DNA of 64,000 nt from Chitinophaga pinensis. Lineage in GTDB: Bacteria; Bacteroidota; Bacteroidia; NS11-12g; UBA9320. Shown here one piece after another: positions 1-9,132 of this stretch (positions are counted from its first letter, which is position 1; the number at the start of each line of letters is the position of its first letter). The notes below the pieces were generated by a model. It did no database searches and was not told where the DNA came from. It saw nothing but the letters and a program-made list of their open reading frames with translations. Location: assembly GCA_945907065.1 (NCBI GenBank), contig CAMDSC010000001.1:223190-287189 (forward strand), given 5' to 3'. A program made the translations under genes and the position numbers.

Positions 1-3000
1 AGTAAAGATGGTGGTAAAAATTGGCTAAGCCGTAATTCAGGCATGGGCTCATTAACCGTAGGTCGATTAATTATTCATCCTCAAAACTCAGCTATTCTGT
101 TAGCAGCCACCAATAACGGAATTTATCGTTCTACTAATTATGGAAGTAGCTGGACACAGCGAATAGGTGGTAATTTTAAAGATGTAGTTTTTTCTTCAGG
201 TAGTCCAAATACTATTTTTGCAACTGCAAGTGGATTGTTTTATAAATCAAAAGACAATGGGGTTAGTTGGGCCCAAATAACAAAGGGGTTACCTACCTCT
301 GGTATTTCAAGAGGTGTAATAGCAGTTACTCCTGCCGATTCCAATTATATATATTTTTTAGAAACCAGCGGGTCAGTATTTAAAGGGATGTATCGCAGTA
401 TTGATAAAGGCGATTCATTTACAACCCGCAGCACCACTCCAAATATTATGGATTATAGCAACAATGGCTCGGGCGGTGGCGGACAGGCATGGTATGATTT
501 GGATGTGGCAGCAGATCCAAACAATAAAGATGTTGTTTATTCCTGTGGTGTCAATATTTTTAAATCGGTAAACGGAGGCACTACATGGGCTATCAATGCC
601 CATTGGGTAGGGTCGGGGGCACCTGCGGTTCATGCCGATAATCATGTTATGGAATACAATCCGCTCAATGATAATTTATATACAGGTTGCGATGGGGGAG
701 TGTATTATACCCAAAATGGGGGTACAAATTGGAACAATATTTCATCGGGTTTAGGAGTTTCTCAAATTTATAAATTAGGCCAAAGTGCTACCAATAAAAA
801 TGTGGTAATGAATGGCTATCAGGATAACGGCTCAGCACGCTATGACGGAAATTTTTATACAGTGTTTGGTGGCGATGGAATGGATTGTTTGGTTGATTTT
901 ACAGATGAGTCCGTTGGTTTTGGAGAGATTTATTATGGCGATATTTTTAGAGTTAAAAATAATAATTCGCAAGGTTATATAGCTGGTAATGGTAAAAATG
1001 GAATAACCGAAGGTGGCGCATGGGTTACACCATTTGTATTAAAAGCTAATGATGCCAACACCATGTTTATTGGTTATAAAAATATTTGGCGAAGCTCAAA
1101 TGTAAAAGCTTCTTCCACGGCTTCCGTTACTTGGACAAAAATTTCGAATAGCCTTGCTGGAACCAACAGTAATAATTTTAACTTTTTGGAAAGTAATATT
1201 GCACAGCCTAACATGCTATATGCCGCAAGGGGCGATGCTAAATTATTTAAAACTTCCAATGCTAATGCGGCCACTCCAATATGGACAGATTTAACTTCTG
1301 CATTGCCCAATACGGCCACAGTTAGTGCTATTGAAACCAATTCAAAGGATAGTAATATTGTTTATATTTCTCAATCCAATAAAATTTATAAATCCACCAA
1401 TCAGGGTGCATCATGGACCAATATTACAAGTAATCTTCCAAGTGCCTCTTACCTTACTATAGTGCTTGATACAAACAGTACTAAGGAAGAAATTTATGTA
1501 GGTGGATGGGCGGGAGTCTATTATAAAGATAATACAATGACCAATTGGATTAAGTACAGTTATGGCTTACCCAAAACCACTCGTGTTCAGGATTTAGAAA
1601 TTTATTATTCACCTTCCGGCAAACCAAAAAGTCACTTGATTTGTGCCACCTATGGAAGGGGCAATTGGATTACTCCATTGCACGATGATAATAAAATTCC
1701 TGTAGCACAATTTGATGTAAAAGATACTGCGGTTTGCAAGCTCACATCCATTCAATTAACCAGTACGTCACTTAATTTACCAAGTAGTTTTTTATGGCAC
1801 ATTACTCCCAAAACCTATTCTTTTGCTGGAGGAACGGACAGTACTTCCGAAAATCCTATGGTTATTTTTTCTAATTTGAATAAATACAGCATCACCTTGA
1901 TTGCTGAAAATTGTATGGGCAAGGATACCATGATTCAAAATTTGAAGGTTGAAACATTTGACACAGTACGAAGGGCAAAGTGTAAACCTACAACTACCAA
2001 TATCACCCAAACTTTTGGAATTGCTAATTTTAAATTGGATGGCCAAACTCATTCAAGTTTATACACCAAAGATGAAGGCTATTATTTAGATTTAGCGTGT
2101 ACCAGAATTTTTAAACTGAAAGCCGATACTTCTTACATTGTAAATATTAATACCAACCCCAACAACAATGAATATGTGAGAGGCTGGATAGATTTTAACG
2201 ATAATGGCGATTTTACAGATGCCGGTGAATTGGTGATACAAACCGGAGCAACCAAAACGCATGTGGATACTATAACCATTCCTACAAGTGTTGTATTGAA
2301 CAAACCGCTTAGGATGCGGATAATGAGTGATTTTAATACATTCTCAAGTTCATGTGCAACCCTCACTTATGGCCAAACACAGGATTATGCCGTTTATATC
2401 GATCTACCTTTAATACGTGCTAAAGCTTATAAAGATTCAGTATGTGCCAATAATACAGTGATGATTGAAGATAGTTCACAAGGTAATTTTGCTACCTATG
2501 ATTGGAATTTTGGGGCATCAGCCACCCCAAAAACCGCATCAGGTAAAGGCCCTCATGCGGTAAGGTTTGACAGTGCAGGATACCGTAAAATTTCATTGTT
2601 AGTAAATGGTCAATACTCTGCCACATTTGATAGTTTGGTTTTTGTGAAACCATCACCGAAGCTAGGTTATATTCATTTGCCAAACCCCATTGGATACTGC
2701 GAAGGATTGAGTGATAGCTTAATTACAACCGACAGTAATAAATTAACCTTGAAATACCAATGGTTTAAAAATAACATCCCAAATGCTAATAAAACAGGTA
2801 AACTAAAATTTAATAATCTCGTACTTTCCGATTCAGGATTTTATGCTTTGGAAGGAACATTTAAAGGATGTTCAGACACAACAGTTCCTTTTAAATTAAA
2901 TGTATTTGCTCAACCCAAAGCAGGTTTTTCAATTAATGATACTGACCAATGTATTTATCTCAATTCGTTTAAAATAACCTCAACTGCAAAAATAAATATG

Positions 3001-4698
3001 GATAGCATCTATTATTTTTATCAGTGGGGTAACGGAGCAAATTCAATTATTATTAACCCTGTTCATAGTTATGTTGTGTCACAACAATACATAATCAAAC
3101 AAACTGTTTCAACCATTCATAAATGCAAAGATTCAGTGAGTAAGAGGGTAGAAACATTTGTTCAGCCTTCGGCAACTTATATTCCATCAGCCTTAGCATA
3201 TTGTTTTAAAGAACAAGCCTTTTCATTCTCTTCAACCGCTTCAGTTTCTAGTGGGTCGATAATTAAAAATTATTGGAATACTATAGGAGTAGTTAAGGAT
3301 TCGGGAACGGTTTTTAAACCAAAATATTCCATTGCCGGAGCGTATAAAATTAAGTTAATAGCGGTTTCAGATAAGTTTTGCAGTGATTCTACTACAATTT
3401 TAGTCAGTGTTAATCCTAATCCTAAATCAGGCTTTACCATAAATGATAGTGACCAATGTTTGAATGGTAACCAGTTTATATATTCCAATATTTCAACGGT
3501 TACTTCAGGCACCATTCAAAATACCTTGTGGAAACTTGGCGATGGCACAACCTCCATAATTACGGGGCCGGTTTCCAAAAACTATGCAACTTCAGGGATT
3601 TTTAAAGTTTCACTTATTTCAGTTTCGGATAAAGGATGCTGTGATACCATTGATAAAACGGTCAATTTAAATCCTAAGCCGATTGCTTTGTACAAAAAAA
3701 TAAATCTTGATCAATGCCTCAATGGAAATAGCTATAGTTTTAATGATAGTTCAAATATTAGCAGGGGTAGCATTGTTAAGTATTTCTGGGATTTTGGAGA
3801 TTATACAACTTCTAACACTACAAATTCCTCCCATAATTATCTAGCTGAAGGGATGTATAACGGTTATTTTAAGGTGGAAAGTGACAAAGGCTGTGTCGAC
3901 AGTATTTTATTTATAAGTACTTTAAATCCTAATCCCACAGCTGTTTTTTCTAATACCACTGTATGTGTTAATGATACAACAGAATTAAATGATATTAGCA
4001 ATATTAAAACCGGAACTATTATAAACTCTAAATGGTATTTGGAAAACAATGATATTAGGTTTGGTAAAAATATTTTTAAATCATATTCTACTCCCGGAAA
4101 TAAGAATGTTTCATTGGTGGTTACCAGTAACAAAGGATGCAAAGATTCTACGAATGTAATTGTAATAGTTCATGATAGACCGAAAGCCAATTTTGATTGG
4201 GTAATTGAACCTGTTGGAGGAACCAACACCACACTTCATTTATTTGATAAAAGCATAGATGCATACATGTGGCAATGGGCGGACGGATTTTTAAATGCTG
4301 GGACAAAAAGTATTGAGGATTTTAATTACAATGATTCAGCTTCGGTTTCGGTATTATTAGAGGTTACTAATGCCGATGGATGCACTGATACAGCTATTCG
4401 ATTTATTCGGATTAATCCTAAAGTGGTATTGTATTTTCCAACCGTTTTTTCTCCCAATGGTGATTTGGTTAATGATGTGCTTATTTTGGAAGGAGTGGAT
4501 TATGTAAAAAGTTATAACCTTATAATTTTTAACCGTTGGGGTGAAATGGTTTTTGAAACTAATAATCCTAAAAATTATTGGGATGGATTTTATAAAAATG
4601 CAGAATTGCCAATGGGCGCCTATCCTTACAGTATTGAAATAATAGATTTGACCGGTAATAAAATTAGTAAAAAAGGAGTGATTCAGTTGGTGAGGTAA
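1..4698 (+). CDS. Giant T9SS type B secreted protein, BNR/PKD repeats (5' partial)
   Basis: The reading frame is open to the first base of the window, so the N-terminus and signal peptide lie outside; the first internal ATG (position 43) is not the true start. The first ~550 visible residues carry repeated S-x-D/N-x-G-x-x-W turns (SKDGGKNW, STNYGSSW, SKDNGVSW, STNQGASW), the signature of BNR/sortilin-like beta-propellers. A GEVED-like domain follows (near LRMRIMSDF), then several PKD/Ig-like repeats each with a conserved Cys (DQCLNG recurs). The last ~90 residues (FPTVFSPNGDLVNDVL, FNRWGEMVFE, WDGFY) match the gliding-motility-associated C-terminal domain, the type B sorting signal of the type IX secretion system. 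It is therefore probably a surface or secreted adhesin-like protein; ligand and substrate are unknown. Confidence 0.9.
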   Translation, partial: SKDGGKNWLSRNSGMGSLTVGRLIIHPQNSAILLAATNNGIYRSTNYGSSWTQRIGGNFKDVVFSSGSPNTIFATASGLFYKSKDNGVSWAQITKGLPTSGISRGVIAVTPADSNYIYFLETSGSVFKGMYRSIDKGDSFTTRSTTPNIMDYSNNGSGGGGQAWYDLDVAADPNNKDVVYSCGVNIFKSVNGGTTWAINAHWVGSGAPAVHADNHVMEYNPLNDNLYTGCDGGVYYTQNGGTNWNNISSGLGVSQIYKLGQSATNKNVVMNGYQDNGSARYDGNFYTVFGGDGMDCLVDFTDESVGFGEIYYGDIFRVKNNNSQGYIAGNGKNGITEGGAWVTPFVLKANDANTMFIGYKNIWRSSNVKASSTASVTWTKISNSLAGTNSNNFNFLESNIAQPNMLYAARGDAKLFKTSNANAATPIWTDLTSALPNTATVSAIETNSKDSNIVYISQSNKIYKSTNQGASWTNITSNLPSASYLTIVLDTNSTKEEIYVGGWAGVYYKDNTMTNWIKYSYGLPKTTRVQDLEIYYSPSGKPKSHLICATYGRGNWITPLHDDNKIPVAQFDVKDTAVCKLTSIQLTSTSLNLPSSFLWHITPKTYSFAGGTDSTSENPMVIFSNLNKYSITLIAENCMGKDTMIQNLKVETFDTVRRAKCKPTTTNITQTFGIANFKLDGQTHSSLYTKDEGYYLDLACTRIFKLKADTSYIVNINTNPNNNEYVRGWIDFNDNGDFTDAGELVIQTGATKTHVDTITIPTSVVLNKPLRMRIMSDFNTFSSSCATLTYGQTQDYAVYIDLPLIRAKAYKDSVCANNTVMIEDSSQGNFATYDWNFGASATPKTASGKGPHAVRFDSAGYRKISLLVNGQYSATFDSLVFVKPSPKLGYIHLPNPIGYCEGLSDSLITTDSNKLTLKYQWFKNNIPNANKTGKLKFNNLVLSDSGFYALEGTFKGCSDTTVPFKLNVFAQPKAGFSINDTDQCIYLNSFKITSTAKINMDSIYYFYQWGNGANSIIINPVHSYVVSQQYIIKQTVSTIHKCKDSVSKRVETFVQPSATYIPSALAYCFKEQAFSFSSTASVSSGSIIKNYWNTIGVVKDSGTVFKPKYSIAGAYKIKLIAVSDKFCSDSTTILVSVNPNPKSGFTINDSDQCLNGNQFIYSNISTVTSGTIQNTLWKLGDGTTSIITGPVSKNYATSGIFKVSLISVSDKGCCDTIDKTVNLNPKPIALYKKINLDQCLNGNSYSFNDSSNISRGSIVKYFWDFGDYTTSNTTNSSHNYLAEGMYNGYFKVESDKGCVDSILFISTLNPNPTAVFSNTTVCVNDTTELNDISNIKTGTIINSKWYLENNDIRFGKNIFKSYSTPGNKNVSLVVTSNKGCKDSTNVIVIVHDRPKANFDWVIEPVGGTNTTLHLFDKSIDAYMWQWADGFLNAGTKSIEDFNYNDSASVSVLLEVTNADGCTDTAIRFIRINPKVVLYFPTVFSPNGDLVNDVLILEGVDYVKSYNLIIFNRWGEMVFETNNPKNYWDGFYKNAELPMGAYPYSIEIIDLTGNKISKKGVIQLVR

Positions 4699-4731
4699 TG
4701 AACTACTTTTGATTACTTGTAAAAATTATAA

Positions 4732-5601
4732 ATGAAATTTAAATTCTGGTTACTAATTCTATGTCTTTGTTGCGGTGTTAACTTGTATGCTAATGTAACT
4801 CCTCGCTATAAAGCCCATTTATATTTTAAATATTTTGTTGTTAATGGCGATTCTGCCTTAAAAAATGGTAAATATGAAATGGATGTTTCTTTTTTTGAGG
4901 AAAGTGAATTAACAATAGTTTGTAAAAGTAAGGATGGTGATATTGCGGTAAGAATGATGGGGCGACCTGTTTGGCGAGATGGACAAATTGATCACCGATT
5001 TATTTCAATGTTTTATTTTAGAAAAAATAATACCGACCGTTGGAATAAAATTTTTGATAGAGATATTTATAATTGGAAATTTAAATCTGAAAATCAAGAC
5101 TCCTTATATTTAAAAAGTGAATCATCCTCCAGAAATGATTTTGGAAGTTTTTATCAATCCTTTAATGTTAAAGTTGAATTATTAACTAATGTATACACCG
5201 TAGCTGAGGATATTAATTTTACTGCAGCTTTCGTTTTTGAACCATTTAAAATTAGGATTGAAGGAAAAGAGTTAAAACTGAAGGCGAAGCGTTTTGAAGT
5301 AAAAGGTAAAGCGACAGATAAAATTAGTATTGGTAGGAAGGATGATATAACAGTTACCTTTAAAATTTATGAAGGCACAGCCAAAAGTAATACTGATTTT
5401 GAAGTCAAACTGTTTTGCTCCTATTTTGATAAAAAAGCCTCAAAATTTATTACTACAGATTTATCGGGTAATTATGTAAATCAAAGTGATCCTAATTATA
5501 GAACTTCAGTGTCAAGCTATAATGATGATGGATCAGAAAGTTTTTTTATTGAATATTGTTCTTCTGTAAATCGAATTTTTAATTCGAAAATTAAGTTTTA
5601 A
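4732..5601 (+). CDS. Secreted protein of unknown function
   Basis: A 289-residue protein with an N-terminal signal peptide (MKFKFWLLILCLCCGVNLYA) and no other membrane segment, so periplasmic or outer surface. The rest is rich in beta-type segments and charged residues; I recognise no family. It begins 33 bases after the giant T9SS gene and probably shares its transcript. It has no visible T9SS sorting domain. Its stop codon lies inside the 3' end of the convergent uvrC gene, an 11-base overlap. The existence of the gene is well supported by length and signal peptide; its function is not. Confidence 0.8.
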   Translation: MKFKFWLLILCLCCGVNLYANVTPRYKAHLYFKYFVVNGDSALKNGKYEMDVSFFEESELTIVCKSKDGDIAVRMMGRPVWRDGQIDHRFISMFYFRKNNTDRWNKIFDRDIYNWKFKSENQDSLYLKSESSSRNDFGSFYQSFNVKVELLTNVYTVAEDINFTAAFVFEPFKIRIEGKELKLKAKRFEVKGKATDKISIGRKDDITVTFKIYEGTAKSNTDFEVKLFCSYFDKKASKFITTDLSGNYVNQSDPNYRTSVSSYNDDGSESFFIEYCSSVNRIFNSKIKF

Positions 5602-7387
5602 AATACTCAACCAAAATTTTAGCTCTCACTTTTCCCACCACCTTTTCTATTTCTTCAAACGATTGTAATTTTAAGTTTTTAATGCTTTTAAATTGCTTTA
5701 ACAAAAGTTTGGCGGTTTCTTCACCTATTCCTTTTATTTGGGTAAGTTCAGTTCCCAGACTACCTTTGCTACGGCGGTTGCGGTGTTGGGTAATTCCAAA
5801 TCGATGAGCTTCATCGCGTAGTTGTTGTATTATTTTTAAAGTTTCTGATTTTTTATCAATATACAGTGGCAAAGGGTCCTCAGGATAATATAATTCTTCT
5901 AACCTTTTGGCTATTCCTATTACTGCAAATTTTCCATATACACCCACTTCTTTCATTGCTTGCACGGCATGACTAAGCTGGCCTTTTCCACCATCAATAA
6001 TTACCAAATCTGGAAGGGGTTCATTTTCTTCAACAAGTCGCTTGTAGCGTCGGGTAATTACCTCATGCATGGTGGCAAAATCATCTGGGCCTACCACGGT
6101 TTTTACATTAAAAATGCGGTAATCTTTTTTTGAAGCTTTTCCATCCCTAAAAACGACACAGGCCGAAACAGGGTAATTCCCTTGGATATTCGAATTATCA
6201 AAACACTCAATATACTTAGGTTGAACCTTCAGTTTTAAATCCTCCTGCATTTGTGTCATCAGTCGGTTTACTTTTAGTTCGGGATCTAATTTATCGTATT
6301 GTTCCAATTTCTCTTTTTTAAAGTGGAGTAAATTGGCCATGCTTATTTCAAGCAGTTTTAGTTTGTCTCCTGCCTTTGGAACGGTAAATTTTAAGGTTTC
6401 ATCAGTAATTTCAACGTCAAATGGAATAATGATTTCTTTCGCATTACTGCCATGTCGTTCCCGCATTTCAACAATGGCCAGTTCCAAAATTTCGGCATCG
6501 GTTTCGTCCAGCACCTTGCGGTATTCAATGGTTTGTGTTTGGATAATCATACCATTCACAATTTTAAGGTAATTTACAAAAGCAAATTGCTGCGAGGTAC
6601 TGATATTAAAAACATCGACGTTAGTTATAGTAATGCTAACTACAGTTGATTTCCCTTGATAATTATTAAGCCGTTCTAATTTATCTTTAAATAAGGCGGC
6701 TTGCTCAAAGCGCATATCGTTGGAGGCTTTAAGCATTTGGTCTTTCAAATGATTTTTAACTTCGGCAAGATTTCCTCGAAGTACATTTTTTATGCTTCGG
6801 ATCGATTCCATGTATTCCTGTTCGGTTTCTAACCCTTCACAAGCTCCACGGCAATTACCAATTTGATATTCCAAACACACTTTAAATTTATGGGCTTCAA
6901 TGTTTTTTTCGCTCAATACATAATTGCAATTGCGAATGGGGTAAAGCTGTTTTACCAAATCCAAAACAATGCGCATTACATAAGGCGAGGAATAGGGGCC
7001 AAAATATTCGGAGCCATCCTTAATGGGGTTTCGCATGGCATATATTTTTGGAAACCGCTCATTAGTAACTCTAATTACCGGAAACGATTTATCATCTTTA
7101 AGACTGATGTTATACCTTGGCCTGAATTCTTTAATAAGACTACTTTCAAGCAAAAGTGCATCTATTTCTGTTTTTACAACGGTAAATTCAATACGATGAA
7201 TTTTAGAAACTAAAACTTCTGTTTTTCGGTTTTCAAAATGCTGCTTTGTAAAATAACTGCTGACTCTTTTTTTTAGGTTTTTGGCTTTGCCTATGTAAAG
7301 AAGAGTATTTGTGGTATCAAAATATTTATAAACGCCCGGTTTGCCGGGCAGGTTGGTTATTATTTCTTTAAGGGATTCGGGTTTCAA
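5591..7387 (-). CDS. uvrC: Excinuclease ABC subunit C (UvrC)
   Basis: UvrC makes the dual incisions on either side of a DNA lesion in nucleotide excision repair, acting with UvrA and UvrB in the cytoplasm. The 598-residue length is normal. The N-terminal GIY-YIG nuclease shows G18-V-Y20 and Y31-I-G33; a UvrB-interacting UVR motif lies near residues 205-240 (DMRFEQAALFKDKLERL); the RNase H-like 5' nuclease domain follows (YIECFDNSNIQG, LVIIDGGKGQL); the end carries a helix-hairpin-helix (LTQIKGIGEETAKLLLKQF). No uvrA or uvrB is in the window, which is usual because these genes are dispersed. It overlaps the convergent upstream gene by 11 bases. A nearby gene (54172-55545) also carries a UvrC-type GIY-YIG domain. 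Confidence 0.98.
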   Translation of the reverse strand: MKPESLKEIITNLPGKPGVYKYFDTTNTLLYIGKAKNLKKRVSSYFTKQHFENRKTEVLVSKIHRIEFTVVKTEIDALLLESSLIKEFRPRYNISLKDDKSFPVIRVTNERFPKIYAMRNPIKDGSEYFGPYSSPYVMRIVLDLVKQLYPIRNCNYVLSEKNIEAHKFKVCLEYQIGNCRGACEGLETEQEYMESIRSIKNVLRGNLAEVKNHLKDQMLKASNDMRFEQAALFKDKLERLNNYQGKSTVVSITITNVDVFNISTSQQFAFVNYLKIVNGMIIQTQTIEYRKVLDETDAEILELAIVEMRERHGSNAKEIIIPFDVEITDETLKFTVPKAGDKLKLLEISMANLLHFKKEKLEQYDKLDPELKVNRLMTQMQEDLKLKVQPKYIECFDNSNIQGNYPVSACVVFRDGKASKKDYRIFNVKTVVGPDDFATMHEVITRRYKRLVEENEPLPDLVIIDGGKGQLSHAVQAMKEVGVYGKFAVIGIAKRLEELYYPEDPLPLYIDKKSETLKIIQQLRDEAHRFGITQHRNRRSKGSLGTELTQIKGIGEETAKLLLKQFKSIKNLKLQSFEEIEKVVGKVRAKILVEYFKT

Positions 7388-7393
7388 TTTGGA

Positions 7394-7473
7394 GATTTGG
7401 AAATTTGGAAATTTGGGGATTTGGAAATGGAAGCAAAAAATTAATTTTCAAATCTCTAAATTTCCAAATCATC
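7394..7473. repeat. 9-bp tandem units with inverted copy between uvrC and frr
   Basis: The unit ATTTGGAAA recurs in tandem at about 7394-7427 and reappears inverted at about 7446-7473, so the transcript can fold into an imperfect long hairpin with a loop near 7430-7445. It lies after frr and immediately before uvrC on the minus strand. It may separate or attenuate the two genes; it lacks a clear T tract, so a simple intrinsic terminator is not certain. Confidence 0.55.
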
Positions 7474-7476
7474 GAA

Positions 7477-8037
7477 TTATACAGTCATAATATCCTTCTC
7501 TTTTTCTACTACCAATTCGTCCACTTTTTTTATAAAGCTGTCCACCAATTTTTGAATATCGGCTTCTCCGTCTTTTACCAAGTCTTCACTCAGTCCATCT
7601 TTTTGAAGTTTTTTTATCTTTTCAATACTGTCTTTACGGATGTTACGAATGGCAATTTTTGATAATTCAGCTTCGTGTTTCACTTGTTTTACCAATCCCA
7701 ATCGTCGTTCTTCGGTAAGTGGAGGAACGGCGATCATTATTATTACACCATCATTTTGTGGATTCAATCCTAAATTGGCAGCCATTATAGCTTTTTCAAT
7801 TATGGGTATCATTGGTTTTTCCCATGGTTGAACCACAATGGTACGGGCATCGGGAGTATTTACGTTAGCTATTTGATTTAAAGGAACATGGGAACCATAA
7901 TATTCTACCATTACTCCGTCGAGTACTGATGGCATTGCTTTGCCGGCTCTCAATCTTGAAAATTCAATTCGGGTATGTTCTATGGATTTCTCCATATGTT
8001 CGCGAGTGTAACTGGTTATTTCTTTAACTGAACTCAT
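7477..8037 (-). CDS. frr: Ribosome recycling factor
   Basis: RRF, with EF-G, splits the post-termination ribosome so it can start another round of translation. The 186-residue length is exactly that of the family. Diagnostic stretches are present: the N-terminal helix HTRIEFSRLRAGKA, the hinge and domain II segment VEYYGSHVPLNQIANV, QPWEK, and NPQNDGVIIMIAVPPLTEERR, followed by the C-terminal helices (KHEAELSKIAIRNIRKD). An ATG start lies 17 bases after a TAnnTTTG box. pyrH, its usual partner upstream, is not adjacent; the gene before it is a membrane protein with a 117-base gap. Confidence 0.98.
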   Translation of the reverse strand: MSSVKEITSYTREHMEKSIEHTRIEFSRLRAGKAMPSVLDGVMVEYYGSHVPLNQIANVNTPDARTIVVQPWEKPMIPIIEKAIMAANLGLNPQNDGVIIMIAVPPLTEERRLGLVKQVKHEAELSKIAIRNIRKDSIEKIKKLQKDGLSEDLVKDGEADIQKLVDSFIKKVDELVVEKEKDIMTV

Positions 8038-8053
8038 AAATAAAAACTTTTAG

Positions 8054-8061
8054 CAAAAATA
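8054..8061 (-). promoter_or_regulatory. Putative Bacteroidota -7 box for frr
   Basis: Read on the minus strand the sequence is TATTTTTG, an exact match to the Bacteroidota TAnnTTTG box, ending 16 bases before the frr ATG. No convincing TTG -33 element was checked beyond eye inspection. Confidence 0.5.
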
Positions 8062-8154
8062 GAGACAAACAGGCCAAAAATTTCAAATTTCAATATCCAA
8101 ATAACAAATAAATTACAAAGTGAAAAATTGAAATTGTAAAGTAAAAATAATATA

Positions 8155-9132
8155 TTAGTAATTGAGTTGAATACTAATAACTCCTAAAATAATAAGAATA
8201 AATATTAGGTTTTTAAACCACCCGCTTCCTTTTCTGTCTTGAAAAAAATTAGTTGCAAATACTGTTATAGGTATTACGCTTAGTGCCATATTGCACCATA
8301 GATTAAGTTCTTGAAAAAGAATAACCAGTATTCCTGCGGTCCATATTAAAGCAAAAACACCTCCAAATCGTCGTGATTTATTGCTTATTTTATTACTACT
8401 AAATTGATAATGAAAATAGGAAACCGCAGATATTGCAAGAAACAGAATGAACAATAAGAAAAATCGTTCTTGCCAATGGCTAAAGTTTAGTCCCATATAT
8501 ATAGGAGTGAAACTAAAAAATGAACCAAAAAGTTGAAATTGTCCAATAAGAAAGTAAATACAAGCTGTTATAAATATTACAATAAATGTAGAAAGCAGTA
8601 AAATTGTAATATTATTCATGCTATAGGTGTAAATTATTATAATCCCAATAATTATAAACGGTATATAAAATATGGCTTCTTTACTAAATAATAAAGAAAG
8701 CCCAATGAGAGTGCCAATATCAAGAAATAATGATCCCGGATTTTTGCCAACATCTTGCAGTCTTAACATTCTTTCTACAATTAGTAAGAGAAAAAAATTA
8801 AGAAATGATGCCGGATTTAAATAAAATTGTTCATTATAAACACATGCTAATAGCACATAAAGAATAAATGGGAAAAAAGACCGTTCGTTGGTTACATTAT
8901 GATAATTTAAAAAGAAAGTTAAAAGCCCTGCTTGTATGAAAATAAATGCTAAGCCAAGGATAATATCAAGATTAGGAACGGTTGCAATAGATAATTTTAG
9001 TGAAGTAAATAGTGGGGTATAAGTTACCTGAGGAAAATCAGGAACCGGTTCAAAAAAAAATTTGGAAATAACAATAACAATTAATCCTAATATGATGCCT
9101 CCAATGCCTCTGTTTCTTATGATTTGTATCAT
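8155..9132 (-). CDS. Polytopic membrane protein, DUF6427-like
   Basis: A 325-residue integral membrane protein made almost entirely of hydrophobic segments (about nine to ten predicted helices), with short loops such as RMLRLQDVGKNPGSLF. Overall pattern and the N-terminus (MIQIIRNRGIGGIILG) resemble the DUF6427 family of Bacteroidota inner-membrane proteins of unknown function; this assignment is from memory of the family. Its ATG overlaps the stop of the upstream secreted protein by one base (TAATG on the minus strand), so the two are translationally coupled and probably work together. Confidence 0.75.
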   Translation of the reverse strand: MIQIIRNRGIGGIILGLIVIVISKFFFEPVPDFPQVTYTPLFTSLKLSIATVPNLDIILGLAFIFIQAGLLTFFLNYHNVTNERSFFPFILYVLLACVYNEQFYLNPASFLNFFLLLIVERMLRLQDVGKNPGSLFLDIGTLIGLSLLFSKEAIFYIPFIIIGIIIIYTYSMNNITILLLSTFIVIFITACIYFLIGQFQLFGSFFSFTPIYMGLNFSHWQERFFLLFILFLAISAVSYFHYQFSSNKISNKSRRFGGVFALIWTAGILVILFQELNLWCNMALSVIPITVFATNFFQDRKGSGWFKNLIFILIILGVISIQLNY

